Of a stretch of DNA of 64,000 nt, positions 35,850 to 46,467 are shown one piece after another; position 1 is the stretch's first letter, and each line of letters opens with the position of its first letter. The stretch spans positions 1,917,001-1,981,000 of the forward strand of contig NZ_CP009571.1 in NCBI RefSeq assembly GCF_000764535.1. Direction: 5' to 3'. Under the pieces are notes generated by a model, which saw only the letters and a list, made by a program, of their open reading frames with translations, was not told the origin of the DNA and did no database searches. The stretch comes from Sphingomonas taxi (GTDB lineage: Bacteria > Pseudomonadota > Alphaproteobacteria > Sphingomonadales > Sphingomonadaceae). The position numbers were made by a program, and so were the translations under genes.

Positions 35850-38216
35850 ATGACGACAAAGACTTGGTTGACGGGCGGCGCCGCCGTGGCGGCGCCGCTG
35901 TTTCTCGCTGCCTGCGGTGGCGGCGGTGGCGGCGGGGTGAACAGCGTTCCGGCACCGCCGACCGCGCAGACGCCGGCGCCGACACCGACGCCGATCGTGA
36001 CGCCGACTCCCGCGCCAGCCCCGACGCCGTCGCCGACCCCGGCACCGACCCCGGCGCCCACGTCGTCCCCGCCGTCCGCCTCCGCGATGACCAGCAACGA
36101 CACGCCCGAATATCGTGCCGCGGTCGGCGCGGTGTCGATGAACGCGCTGGCCGCCTACAACAAGGGCGCGACCGGGGCCGGCATCAACCTTGCGGTAATC
36201 GACAGCGGCATCGACCTGCAAAGCCAGGAATTCAGCGGGCGGCTGTCGAGCGCGTCGCAGGATGTCGCCGGCAATGCGTCGATCGCCGACGAAGGCGGCC
36301 ATGGGACCGCGGTCGCCTTCGCCGCGGCGGGCCGGCGCAACGGCACGGGATCGCAGGGCGTCGCCTTCGATGCGACGCTCACCGTGCTACGCGCCGACCG
36401 TCCGGGCTCTTGCGCGTCGAGCGGCGACGCCGGCGGCGATACCGGCTGCAAGTTCGGCACCGATGCGATCACCAAGGGCGTCGACGCGGCACGGGCCGCC
36501 GGCGCGCGCGTCATCAACTTGTCGCTCGGCGGCACGACGATGCCGCAATCGCTGATCGACGCGATCGGCCGCGCCACCGCACGCGGCATCATCGTCGTCA
36601 TCGCCGCGGGCAACGACGGCAGCGACAATCCCGACGCCTTCACCTCGGTCGCCAGCAGTGCCGCGGCACGCAATCTGGTGATCGTCGCCGGCTCGGTCGG
36701 CACCAACGACGTCATCTCCTCCTTCAGCGACAAGGCCGGGACGGGCGCCGCGCATTATCTGACCGCCGTCGGCGAAAAGGTCCGCGCGCCCAACCAGAGC
36801 GGCGCGGCCTATCTCTGGTCGGGCACCTCCTTCGCCGCGCCGCAGATCTCCGGCGCGATCGCGCTACTCGCGCAGGCGTTTCCGAACCTCAGCGGCGCGC
36901 AGATCGTCGACCTGCTGTTCCGCACCGCGCGCGACGTCGGCGCGGCGGGGGTCGACAGCGTCTACGGCAATGGCGTGCTCGACCTCACCAAGGCGTTCCA
37001 GCCGGTCGGCACCACCAGCGTCGCCGGTTCGCACATCGGCGTATCGCTCGCCAGCAACGCGACGCTGTCGGCGCCGATGGGCGATGCGACCGTCGGATCG
37101 CTCGGCGCCGTCATCCTCGACAGCTACAACCGCGCCTTCGCGATCGATCTCGCCGGTACGATCGACCGCGCCGGGCCGCAGCCGGTGCTTGCCGGCGTAT
37201 TGCAGAACCGCCAGCGCAACCTCGCGATGGCGACCGGCGACATGACCGTCTCGCTGACGCTGGCGCCGCGGGCGAACGGCGATATCGCGCTCCAGCGCAG
37301 CATGATGACCGACACGCAGGCGACGACGGCGCGCGCCATCGCTGGCGCGGTGACGCAGCGGCTCGGCGAGAAGACGCGCTTCGGCTTCGCCTTTTCACAG
37401 GCCAGCGGCATGATCGGCGCGCAGATCGCCGGGCAGACGCAGCCCGCCTTCCTCGTCGCGGGACAGACCGGCCTCGGCTTCGACGGCATTGCCCGCTCCG
37501 CCGGCGCGCTGCGCCAGGAGGTCGGCGGCGTCGGCCTGACCGCCACGATCGAGACCGGCGACGTCACCGCGCGACGCGACGCGCTGCTCGCCGGGCTGAG
37601 CCCGTATCGCCGCTCCGGCTACGACCGGGTAACGGTGATGGCGGACAAACGCTGGGGCGGGCTGGCGACGACACTGTCGCTGAGCAACCTGCGCGAGGCG
37701 GACACGTTACTTGGCGCCCGGTTCGACGGCGGGCTCGGCGCGGCACGGGCGCGGAGCTGGTTCGTCGATATGGATGCCCGCTGGACGATGGGTGCGGGCT
37801 GGACGCTGGGCGGATCGTGGCGGCACGGCTGGACCGATGCGGCGCTGCGCGGCGGCATGGCCGGCAGCGGGCGGCTGACCACCGCCGCCTTCGCCGCGGA
37901 TGTCGGCAAGAACGGCGTGTTCGGCCGCGACAGTTTCGGCCTGCGGATCGCGCAGCCGCTGCGCGTCGCACGCGGCGGCATCGATTATCGCCTGCCGACC
38001 AATTACGATTATGCGACGCTGACCGTCACCGACTGGACGATGCAGCGGCTCAACCTGGCACCGCAGGGCCGCGAGATCGACGTCGAGGCGCGCTATCGCG
38101 TGCTGCTCGGCCGCGGCGATCTCCAGACAAATCTATTCTGGCGGCGCGACCCGGGCAATTACGCCGCCCTGCCCGCGGACGTCGGCGGAGCGCTGCGCTA
38201 CACGATCGGCTTCTAA
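35850..38216 (+). CDS. S8 serine protease autotransporter with lipobox
   Basis: 788 residues. The signal peptide ends in LAAC (Cys22), a lipobox, followed by seven Gly and a Pro/Thr/Ala-rich linker (about 34-79). The subtilase domain spans about 85-385, with Asp118 (LAVIDSGIDL), His151 (GGHGTAVA) and Ser327 (WSGTSFAAPQISGA) plus the oxyanion Asn255 (AAGND). The remainder, with repeated TRFGFAFSQASG-like strands and the terminal YTIGF, looks like a beta-barrel autotransporter domain. This suggests a protease attached to and exposed on the outer membrane. It is divergent from the nucleotidase gene. Confidence 0.93.
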   Translation: MTTKTWLTGGAAVAAPLFLAACGGGGGGGVNSVPAPPTAQTPAPTPTPIVTPTPAPAPTPSPTPAPTPAPTSSPPSASAMTSNDTPEYRAAVGAVSMNALAAYNKGATGAGINLAVIDSGIDLQSQEFSGRLSSASQDVAGNASIADEGGHGTAVAFAAAGRRNGTGSQGVAFDATLTVLRADRPGSCASSGDAGGDTGCKFGTDAITKGVDAARAAGARVINLSLGGTTMPQSLIDAIGRATARGIIVVIAAGNDGSDNPDAFTSVASSAAARNLVIVAGSVGTNDVISSFSDKAGTGAAHYLTAVGEKVRAPNQSGAAYLWSGTSFAAPQISGAIALLAQAFPNLSGAQIVDLLFRTARDVGAAGVDSVYGNGVLDLTKAFQPVGTTSVAGSHIGVSLASNATLSAPMGDATVGSLGAVILDSYNRAFAIDLAGTIDRAGPQPVLAGVLQNRQRNLAMATGDMTVSLTLAPRANGDIALQRSMMTDTQATTARAIAGAVTQRLGEKTRFGFAFSQASGMIGAQIAGQTQPAFLVAGQTGLGFDGIARSAGALRQEVGGVGLTATIETGDVTARRDALLAGLSPYRRSGYDRVTVMADKRWGGLATTLSLSNLREADTLLGARFDGGLGAARARSWFVDMDARWTMGAGWTLGGSWRHGWTDAALRGGMAGSGRLTTAAFAADVGKNGVFGRDSFGLRIAQPLRVARGGIDYRLPTNYDYATLTVTDWTMQRLNLAPQGREIDVEARYRVLLGRGDLQTNLFWRRDPGNYAALPADVGGALRYTIGF

Positions 38217-38252
38217 TTGCAGCAACGGGGGCGCGTCCCCATCTGCTGTGGC

Positions 38253-39251
38253 ATGACACGCTTCTCCCTGCTCGATCTGGTGCCCGTCGTCGAAGGCGGC
38301 ACCGTGGCGCAATCGCTGGCCAATGCCGCCGACCTCGCGCGGCACGCCGAGACGCTGGGCTACCAGCGCTATTGGGTGGCCGAGCATCATGGCATGCGGG
38401 GCATCGCCAGCGCCGCCACCGCGGTGGTGATCGGCTATATCGCCGCCGCGACCAGCCGCATCCGCGTCGGTGCCGGCGGCATCATGCTGCCCAACCACGC
38501 CCCGCTGGTGATAGCCGAGCAGTTCGGCACGCTCGACGCGCTGTTCCCCGGCCGGATCGACCTCGGGCTCGGCCGGGCGCCGGGATCGGACCAGCGCGTC
38601 GCGCGCGCGATGCGGCGGACGCTGGAGACCGATCCCAACGCCTTCCCGCAGGACGTGATGGAGCTGCAGAGCTATTTCGCCGACGACGGCCGGACGGGCA
38701 TCGCCGCGACGCCGGGCGCGGGCGCGAACGTGCCGCTGTGGATCCTGGGATCGAGCACCTTCGGCGCGCAGCTCGCCGCGGCGCTGGGCCTGCCCTATGC
38801 CTTCGCGTCGCATTTCGCGCCGGATGCGCTCGATGCGGCGCTGGCGATCTACCGCCGCGACTTCCGCCCCTCGGCGCAGCTCGCCAAGCCGCATGCGATG
38901 GCGGGCTTCAACGTCTTCGCCGCCGAGACCGACGAGGAGGCCGAATTGCTCGCGAGTTCGCAGCAGCAGTCGTTCGTCGCGCTGCGCACCGGCAACCCGC
39001 GCCAGCTGCCGCCGCCGGTCGCCGGCTATCGTGCCGGGCTCGGCGCGCAGGGAGCGTCGATCCTCGACCATGTGCTGCAATGTTCCGCGGTGGGCTCGCC
39101 CGCAACGGTGGCACGGCAGACCGCGGCGTTCATCGAGCGGACCGGGGTGGACGAGGTGATGGTCGCCAGCGCGATCTACGACCACGAGGCGCGCAAGCGC
39201 AGTCTGGCGATCACCGCCGAGGTGATGAGCGGGCTGACCGTTCCCGCCTGA
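38253..39251 (+). CDS. Luciferase-like (LLM) flavin-dependent oxidoreductase
   Basis: 332 residues from ATG 38253. It matches the group 1 LLM proteins: [86 protein letters not shown], and a C-terminal [30 protein letters not shown]2-dependent oxidation is likely; the substrate is unknown. It follows the protease gene by 36 bases. Its 3' end overlaps the convergent HPP gene by 41 bases. Confidence 0.93.
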   Translation: MTRFSLLDLVPVVEGGTVAQSLANAADLARHAETLGYQRYWVAEHHGMRGIASAATAVVIGYIAAATSRIRVGAGGIMLPNHAPLVIAEQFGTLDALFPGRIDLGLGRAPGSDQRVARAMRRTLETDPNAFPQDVMELQSYFADDGRTGIAATPGAGANVPLWILGSSTFGAQLAAALGLPYAFASHFAPDALDAALAIYRRDFRPSAQLAKPHAMAGFNVFAAETDEEAELLASSQQQSFVALRTGNPRQLPPPVAGYRAGLGAQGASILDHVLQCSAVGSPATVARQTAAFIERTGVDEVMVASAIYDHEARKRSLAITAEVMSGLTVPA

Positions 39252-39888
39252 GCGCGGCGTGGCGCGCCGCCGCGTCGAGCAGCGCGTCGAGGTCTTCGCG
39301 CGCGATGTCGAAGCTCTCGTGCATGTCGGCGAGCGCGGCGTCGATGTCCGCCGCCGCGAACGGCGAGGGTGTCGGCACCGGCGCGGCGGGTCGATGCGGA
39401 TAGACATGACGCGACAGGCGATGGAAGAGCATGCCGGCGAGGACGAGCAGCGCCGAGTCCAGCCCGACCGGCAGCCAGGGGTACAGCCAGCCGTCGGGCA
39501 GATGGCCGGCGGCGAGCACGACACCGAGTGCGACCGCGCCGCCCGGCGGATGCAGGCAGCGCAGCAGCGACATCACCACGATCGCGCCGCCGACCGCGAG
39601 GGCCGCCGCGGCGACGGGCGTGGCCACGCATTGCGCGACCAGCAGGCCCCATAGCGCCGACAGCAGATTGCCGCCGATCACCGGCCAGGGCTGCGCGAGT
39701 GGGCTCGCCGGTACGGCGAAGACCAGCACGGCACTCGCTCCGATCGGCGCCACCAGCAGCGGCAACGATCCCTCTCCGGCGAGGACGGCGGCAAGGACGC
39801 CGGTCAGCGCGATGCCGAACGTCGCCCCGACGCCGGCGAGCAGCCGGTCGCGCAGCACCGCGCCGGCGAGGATCGGACGGAAGATCAT
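39211..39888 (-). CDS. HPP-family membrane protein
   Basis: 225 residues. Four or five membrane helices span residues about 15-155, with the HPP signature [18 protein letters not shown] at about 110-127 and [39 protein letters not shown] earlier. The C-terminal 70 residues are cytoplasmic and helical, ending in Arg/Ser. HPP proteins have been linked to nitrite transport in chloroplasts and cyanobacteria; the role here is unproven. The 3' end overlaps the convergent LLM gene. Confidence 0.92.
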   Translation of the reverse strand: MIFRPILAGAVLRDRLLAGVGATFGIALTGVLAAVLAGEGSLPLLVAPIGASAVLVFAVPASPLAQPWPVIGGNLLSALWGLLVAQCVATPVAAAALAVGGAIVVMSLLRCLHPPGGAVALGVVLAAGHLPDGWLYPWLPVGLDSALLVLAGMLFHRLSRHVYPHRPAAPVPTPSPFAAADIDAALADMHESFDIAREDLDALLDAAARHAALRRERSARSSPRR

Positions 39889-40070
39889 GCGCCGCGCGGT
39901 AGCGACTGCGGCGACCGTGGCAAGACCGCCGCTTTATCCTGTTGAGGAAGAACGAACCCGGATCGGCTCGGACTGGCTTCGGCGTGTTTCAGGCCGTTCT
40001 CCTCGCCGCGGCGTGGACCTTGGAACCAGTCGAGCCCTCTGTGAAAACCGGTTCGTGACCTACCAAGCGT
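39889..40070. other. Intergenic region before the kinase operon end
   Basis: With the repeat that follows it forms a 334-base gap (39889-40222). I see no gene or RNA here. It is the upstream region of the HPP gene, and a promoter is expected but not clear. Confidence 0.5.
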
Positions 40071-40161
40071 GCACCCCGGCGAAGGCCGGGGCCCAGTTGG
40101 GAAGCCGTCGTAAGTTATAACAGACCTTCACCCAGCTGGACCCCGGCCTTCGCCGGGGTAC
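40071..40161. repeat. REP-like inverted pair
   Basis: Unit CACCCCGGCGAAGGCCGGGG (from about 40072) and its complement, ending with CTTCGCCGGGGTA near 40160, separated by a 30-base spacer rich in A/T. It belongs to the GTCATCCC/GCGAAGGC family and lies after the histidine kinase stop codon. Confidence 0.7.
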
Positions 40162-40222
40162 ATTAAGTGTTTTGCAGAGGTCACGCCCCAGTCCGGGGGG
40201 GGGACGAACCAACCGCGTCCTC

Positions 40223-41617
40223 TCAACCCGCCGCGGGCAGGCGCAGCCGGACCATCAGGCCGCCGAGATCCTCGCTCTCCTCGAGACTGACCGTGCCGCC
40301 GTAGATCTCCGCGACGTCGCGGACGATCGCGAGGCCGAGCCCGGTCCCCGGCTTGCCGGTGTCCAGCCGCACGCCGCGGTCGAAGATGCGCACCCGGTCT
40401 TCCTCGGGGATGCCCAAGCCGTCGTCCTCGATCAGCAGTTCGACGAAACCGGCCTCGGCGCCAACGGTGACGAAGACGCTGCCGCCGCCGTATTTGGCGG
40501 CATTCTCGATCAGATTGCCGAGCATCTCGTCTAGGTCCTGGCGCTCGACATGGACCTGCAGGTCGCGGGGTCCGGCGACGTCGATGCGGACGTGCCGATA
40601 GAGACGGCCGACCGCACGCTCGACCGATTCGAGGCTCGGCCACACCTCGGCGCGGCTGTGCGCGGAGCCGCGGCGGCCGACGGCGCGGGCGCGGGCGAGG
40701 TGATGGTCGACCTGCCGCCGCATCGTCCGCGCCTCGCGGATCACCGTATCGGCGAGATCGTCCGATTGCGCGGTGGCGGCGTTCATGATGACGGTGAGCG
40801 GCGTCTTGAGCGCGTGAGCGAGGTTGCCGGCGTGGCGCCGCGCCTCCTCCGCCTGCCGTTCGTTATGCTCGATCAGCGCGTTCAATTCCTCGACCATCGG
40901 CGCGACCTCGTCGGGCATCGCGGTGGAGATGCGGTTCGACTGGCCGGCGCGCATCCGCGCGATCTCATCGCGCACCCGGCGCAGCGGCCAGAGGCCGTAG
41001 AAGGTCTGCAGCCAGACGAGCACGATTAGCCCGAGCCCGAGCAGCGCGAAGCTGCGGATCAGCGTCCGGCGCAGAACGGCGATCTGGGCATCCAGCGCGC
41101 GTCGGTCCTGAGCGACCTGAAACCGCCAGTGGATCCTCGACTTGGGCAGCTGCGCGTCCCGCTCGACGATCCGCAAGGTGCCATCGGCGAATTGATCGCT
41201 GTCATAGATGTGAACGCCGCGATCGACGTGTCCGCTGCCGAACTTCAGCCGTCTGTCCCAAAGCGATCTCGAGCTGAAGAACGTATCCTTGCCGGCGCTG
41301 CCCGGTGCCGACACCTGCCAGTACAATCCGGAATAGGGCTCCAGAAAACGGGGATCGGCTGCCGCCTCCCGGCTGAAGATCACCTCGCCTTCGGGGCCGA
41401 TCTCGGATGAGGCGATCAGCGACCGGAGCACATATTGCATCTGGTCATCGAAGTTCTTCGTCACCGCATTGGCGAGCACGCGGTCGAGCGCGAAGCCGCC
41501 GCCGAAAAGCAGGAGGCCGATCCATGCCGCGGCGATCAGGATGATCCGCCGCGACAGCGATCCCGTCGTCGCCGCACGTTGGCGCGGCGGAGCTTCGGCG
41601 AGCGGCGGAGTGTCCAT
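40223..41617 (-). CDS. Sensor histidine kinase (PhoQ/FeuQ-like)
   Basis: 464 residues. Two membrane helices (about 22-48 and 190-212) enclose a periplasmic domain. A HAMP-like linker leads to HisKA with His268 (NLAHALKTPLTVIMNAA), and the HATPase domain has NLIENAAKYG, DDGLGIPEEDR and GTGLGLAIV. The motif HALKTPL is typical of the PhoQ group. It starts 11 bases after the response regulator gene. It most likely phosphorylates that regulator. Confidence 0.93.
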   Translation of the reverse strand: MDTPPLAEAPPRQRAATTGSLSRRIILIAAAWIGLLLFGGGFALDRVLANAVTKNFDDQMQYVLRSLIASSEIGPEGEVIFSREAAADPRFLEPYSGLYWQVSAPGSAGKDTFFSSRSLWDRRLKFGSGHVDRGVHIYDSDQFADGTLRIVERDAQLPKSRIHWRFQVAQDRRALDAQIAVLRRTLIRSFALLGLGLIVLVWLQTFYGLWPLRRVRDEIARMRAGQSNRISTAMPDEVAPMVEELNALIEHNERQAEEARRHAGNLAHALKTPLTVIMNAATAQSDDLADTVIREARTMRRQVDHHLARARAVGRRGSAHSRAEVWPSLESVERAVGRLYRHVRIDVAGPRDLQVHVERQDLDEMLGNLIENAAKYGGGSVFVTVGAEAGFVELLIEDDGLGIPEEDRVRIFDRGVRLDTGKPGTGLGLAIVRDVAEIYGGTVSLEESEDLGGLMVRLRLPAAG

Positions 41618-41628
41618 CGGTCGGGCGA

Positions 41629-42294
41629 TCAGGCGTCGGGATCTTCGAGGCTGTAGCCGAGACCGCGGATCGTGGTGATGACGTCCTGTCCAAGCTTCTT
41701 GCGGATGCGCGTCACGAACACCTCGATCGTGTTCGAATCGCGATCGAAATCCTGATCGTAGATATGTTCGATCAGCTCGGTGCGGCTGACCACCTTGCCC
41801 TTGTGGTGGAGCAGGTAGCTGAGCAGCTTGTATTCCTGCGCGGTGAGCTTGACCGGCTCGCCGGCCTTGGTGACCTTGCCCGAGCGGGTGTCGAGGCGGA
41901 CGTCGCCCGCGGTCAGTTCCGACGAGGCATTGCCCGAGGCGCGGCGGATCAGCGCGCGCAGACGGGCGATCAGCTCCTCGGTCTGGAACGGCTTGGCGAC
42001 GTAATCATCGGCGCCGGCGTCGAGCCCCGCCACTTTGTCCGACCAACTGTCGCGCGCGGTGAGGACGAGGACGGGCATTGTCTTGCCCTCCTTGCGCCAG
42101 CGGTCGAGCACGGTCAGCCCGTCGATCTCCGGCAGGCCGAGGTCGAGCACGATCGCGTCGTAATTCTCGGTCGAGCCGAGGAAATGCCCTTCCTCGCCGT
42201 CGGTGGCGAGATCGATGGCATAGCCCGCGCCTTCGAGGGTGTTCTTGAGCTGCTGGCCGAGATTCGGCTCGTCCTCGACGATCAGAACGCGCAT
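41629..42294 (-). CDS. OmpR-family response regulator (PhoP/FeuP-like)
   Basis: 221 residues. The receiver has Glu7-Asp8, Asp51 (IVLDLGLPEIDG), VLTARDS and DDYVAKPF. The winged-helix effector has LTAQEYKLLSYLLHHKGKVVSRTELIEHIYDQDFDRDSNTIEVFVTRIRKKLG and TIRGLGYSLE. It is a DNA-binding transcription factor, placed between a small periplasmic PepSY-like gene (9 bases upstream) and its kinase. Confidence 0.95.
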   Translation of the reverse strand: MRVLIVEDEPNLGQQLKNTLEGAGYAIDLATDGEEGHFLGSTENYDAIVLDLGLPEIDGLTVLDRWRKEGKTMPVLVLTARDSWSDKVAGLDAGADDYVAKPFQTEELIARLRALIRRASGNASSELTAGDVRLDTRSGKVTKAGEPVKLTAQEYKLLSYLLHHKGKVVSRTELIEHIYDQDFDRDSNTIEVFVTRIRKKLGQDVITTIRGLGYSLEDPDA

Positions 42295-42303
42295 GTGATC
42301 CCC

Positions 42304-42624
42304 TTAATTTCCGGTGCGGCCGATGATCTGGCCCGAGCGGCCATCGACATCGACCCAGACGACGACGCCATCGCGCATGAATTTCAGCGTGTAAACCGCG
42401 GTGCTGAAATCGAGGTCGAAGCCGAGATATTCATAGCCTTTCATCGTCGGGATGACGCGGGCCTCGATCGCGCGCGGCGAGAGCACCTCGCCCTTGCGGC
42501 GGGCGTCATAGGCGCGCGCCTGATCGCTGCGACGCTGGTCCGGTGCCTGCGCGACGGCGGGAGACATTGCGGCGACCATCGCGAATAACATGAGGGGCAC
42601 GACCATCTTCATGAGGACTGGCAT
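42304..42624 (-). CDS. Small periplasmic PepSY-like protein
   Basis: 106 residues from the ATG at 42624; the ATG at 42612 is an alternative. A signal peptide (KMVVPLMLFAMVAAMSPAVAQA) is followed by a basic linker and a PepSY-like pattern: GYEYLGFDLDFSTAVYTLKFMRDGVVVWVDVDGRSGQIIG. PepSY domains often act as periplasmic inhibitors. It is first in an operon with the response regulator and kinase, so it may modulate the kinase's sensor domain, in the way FeuN does for FeuPQ in Sinorhizobium; that link is inference. Confidence 0.8.
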   Translation of the reverse strand: MPVLMKMVVPLMLFAMVAAMSPAVAQAPDQRRSDQARAYDARRKGEVLSPRAIEARVIPTMKGYEYLGFDLDFSTAVYTLKFMRDGVVVWVDVDGRSGQIIGRTGN

Positions 42625-42748
42625 AGGCGGAAGGCATTGAACAGCCTGTGAATGGAGCAGTCGCAAAGCATTGGGAGCGATGCTGGTTCCCGGTGACGGG
42701 CGCGGGCGCGCTTGCCGCGGGCGCTCCGGCCCCCTACCTGCGCCGGCC

Positions 42749-44523
<1,775 letters not shown>

Positions 44524-44527
<4 letters not shown>

Positions 44528-45537
44528 GCCGGCAGGTCCATCGTCACCGTGGTGCCGTCCGGGCCACTCTCGGTGGCGAGCGTGCCGCCCGCCTGGCGCG
44601 CGAACGCGGGGATGAGGCGCGAGCCCAGGCCGTGGTCGATGCCGGTCGGCGCGGCGGCGGCGGGCATGCCGACGCCGTCGTCGCTGACGATCAGCGTGCA
44701 GCCGCCGGGCCGCTGCCGGAAGCCGACGGTGATCGTGCCGCCGGCCCGGCCGCCGAAGGCATGTTTGGCGGCGTTGGTGACCAGCTCGTTGACGACGAGG
44801 CCGATCGACACCGCGCGGTCGCGCGGCACTTCGACCTCGTCGCTCGAACAGACCAGCGAGATGCCGCCGCGCAGCAGCAGCGCGTCCGACAGCGCCGAGC
44901 AGAGATCGCCGAGATAGCCGCGCATCTGCACCGCATCGCCCTGCCCGGCGCCGCGGTACAGGTGGCGGTGGGCCCGTGCGATGCTCTCGACGCGGTTGAG
45001 CGCGGCGCCGAGCGCCTCCGCCGCATCGCCGTCGGACCGGCGACGCTGGATGTCGAGGATCGACGTGACGATCGCGAAATTGTTCTTCATGCGATGGTCG
45101 ATCTCCTGCAGCAGCAGGTCGCGATCGGCGATCTCCTGATCCCGCTCCATCGTCGCGCGCCGAACCGCACGGCGGAACAGTTCGGCGGTGGCGACCGTGA
45201 TCACCGCCGCGACGACGATGAAGCCGAGCGTCACCGCGGCATTGCGATCTGGGATGCGGAACCCCGCGGTGGCGGGAAACGCATAGGCCCAGGCGTAGAA
45301 GATGCCGACCAATCCGGAGAGCGCGCCGGCTGGCCAGCGCGCGAACAAGGTCGCGAGCATCATCGCCGGAAAGCACAAGGCGAAGGGCGCGCCATCCCCG
45401 ACGGTCAATCGATCGAGCGCGGTGTAGAACAAGATCGCGGTCGCCGCGGTGAACAGCCCGACCGACACCTGCGTCACGGCCCGCGGCACCGCAGGCGCGA
45501 GGCGTATAGTCAGATCGAGTTCACTCAGCCGCGACAC
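44524..45537 (-). CDS. HisKA_2-type membrane histidine kinase
   Basis: 337 residues. Three or four N-terminal membrane helices (about 20-120) resemble the DUF4118 sensor region, without a large periplasmic loop. The kinase core has His148 in LLLQEIDHRMKNNFAIVTSIL (HisKA_2), then VVNELVTNAAKHAF and DDGVGMP in a HATPase domain with a short C-terminus. HisKA_2 kinases in alphaproteobacteria often feed general-stress or light-response regulators; no partner is in the window. Confidence 0.92.
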
Positions 45538-45600
45538 ACGCGGACTGAGCCGTTACGGCTCTATGCTGTCAAGCACTTTGCCCCATGATTGACAAAGCTT

Positions 45601-46416
45601 TTACCTGATCTCGCGCAAGCTTCGCCCTGCCCGGCCGGCAAGCTCGGTAACATATTGCCACGCGACCCGGCCCGACCGGCTGCCGCGACGCGTCGCCCAG
45701 TTGATCGCTTCCGCCGCGTCGAACGGCAATTCGTATCGCGCCGCATAAGCCGCGACGATCGCGCAATAATCGTCCTGATCGAGCGCGTGGAAGCCGAGGC
45801 TGAGGCCGAACCGGTCGGCAAGGGCGAGCTGGTCGTCGATACTGTCGCGCGGGTTGATCGCACCATCTTGTTCCGCGATGTCACGCACCACGAGATGGCG
45901 GCGGTTGGCGGTGACCAGCAGCCGCACGTTGTCCGGACGCGCCTCCGCACCGCCTTCCAGCAGGGAGCGCAACATGCGCGCCTCGGCGGGCAAATCGATG
46001 CCGAGGTCGTCGAGGAACAAGGCGAACGCACGCGGGATCGGCGCGAGCAGCGTGAACAGCTGCGGCAGCGTGTCGAGCGCGGCGACCTCGACCAGCGCGA
46101 TCCCGCCGCCCTCGCCCTGCACCGCGCCGATCGCGGCCTTGACCAGCGCCGACTTGCCGGTGCCGCGCGCGCCCCACAGCAGCACGTCCTGCGCCGCGGC
46201 ACCGGCGGCGAGGCGGCGCAGATTCTCGACCAAAGCGTCGCGCTGGCGGTCGACGCGGATCAGCAGGTCGAGCGGCAGCGGCGTGAAGGCACGCGCGGCG
46301 ACCAGCGCGCCGTCGCGCCAGACGTAAGCGGGGTGCGCCTGCGGATCGTCGCTGGCGGGCGGCGGCGGAGCGAGGCGGTCGAGCGCCGCGGCGATACGGT
46401 CCAGGGGATCGGTCAT
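45601..46416 (-). CDS. DUF815 P-loop ATPase
   Basis: 271 residues. The N-terminus contains AYVWRDGALVAA, then Walker A LLWGARGTGKSALVKA (about residues 79-94) and a Walker B-like FALFLDDLGIDLP. The sequence LLVTANRRHLVVRD and DRFGLSLGFHALDQDDY matches DUF815 (AAA-like, related to DnaA/RuvB-type folds). Function unknown. It lies 51 bases downstream of the TPR gene of the EPS group, on the same strand. Confidence 0.9.
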   Translation of the reverse strand: MTDPLDRIAAALDRLAPPPPASDDPQAHPAYVWRDGALVAARAFTPLPLDLLIRVDRQRDALVENLRRLAAGAAAQDVLLWGARGTGKSALVKAAIGAVQGEGGGIALVEVAALDTLPQLFTLLAPIPRAFALFLDDLGIDLPAEARMLRSLLEGGAEARPDNVRLLVTANRRHLVVRDIAEQDGAINPRDSIDDQLALADRFGLSLGFHALDQDDYCAIVAAYAARYELPFDAAEAINWATRRGSRSGRVAWQYVTELAGRAGRSLREIR

Positions 46417-46467
46417 GCCGCGGTGATGACCGCGCCACTCCGTCGGCGCAAGCGATCAAGGGACCGA

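Noticed and set aside
35940..36075. A tandem DNA repeat in the protease gene
   Set aside because: The repetition is of Pro-Thr-Ala codons in a linker, coding low complexity and not an independent DNA element.
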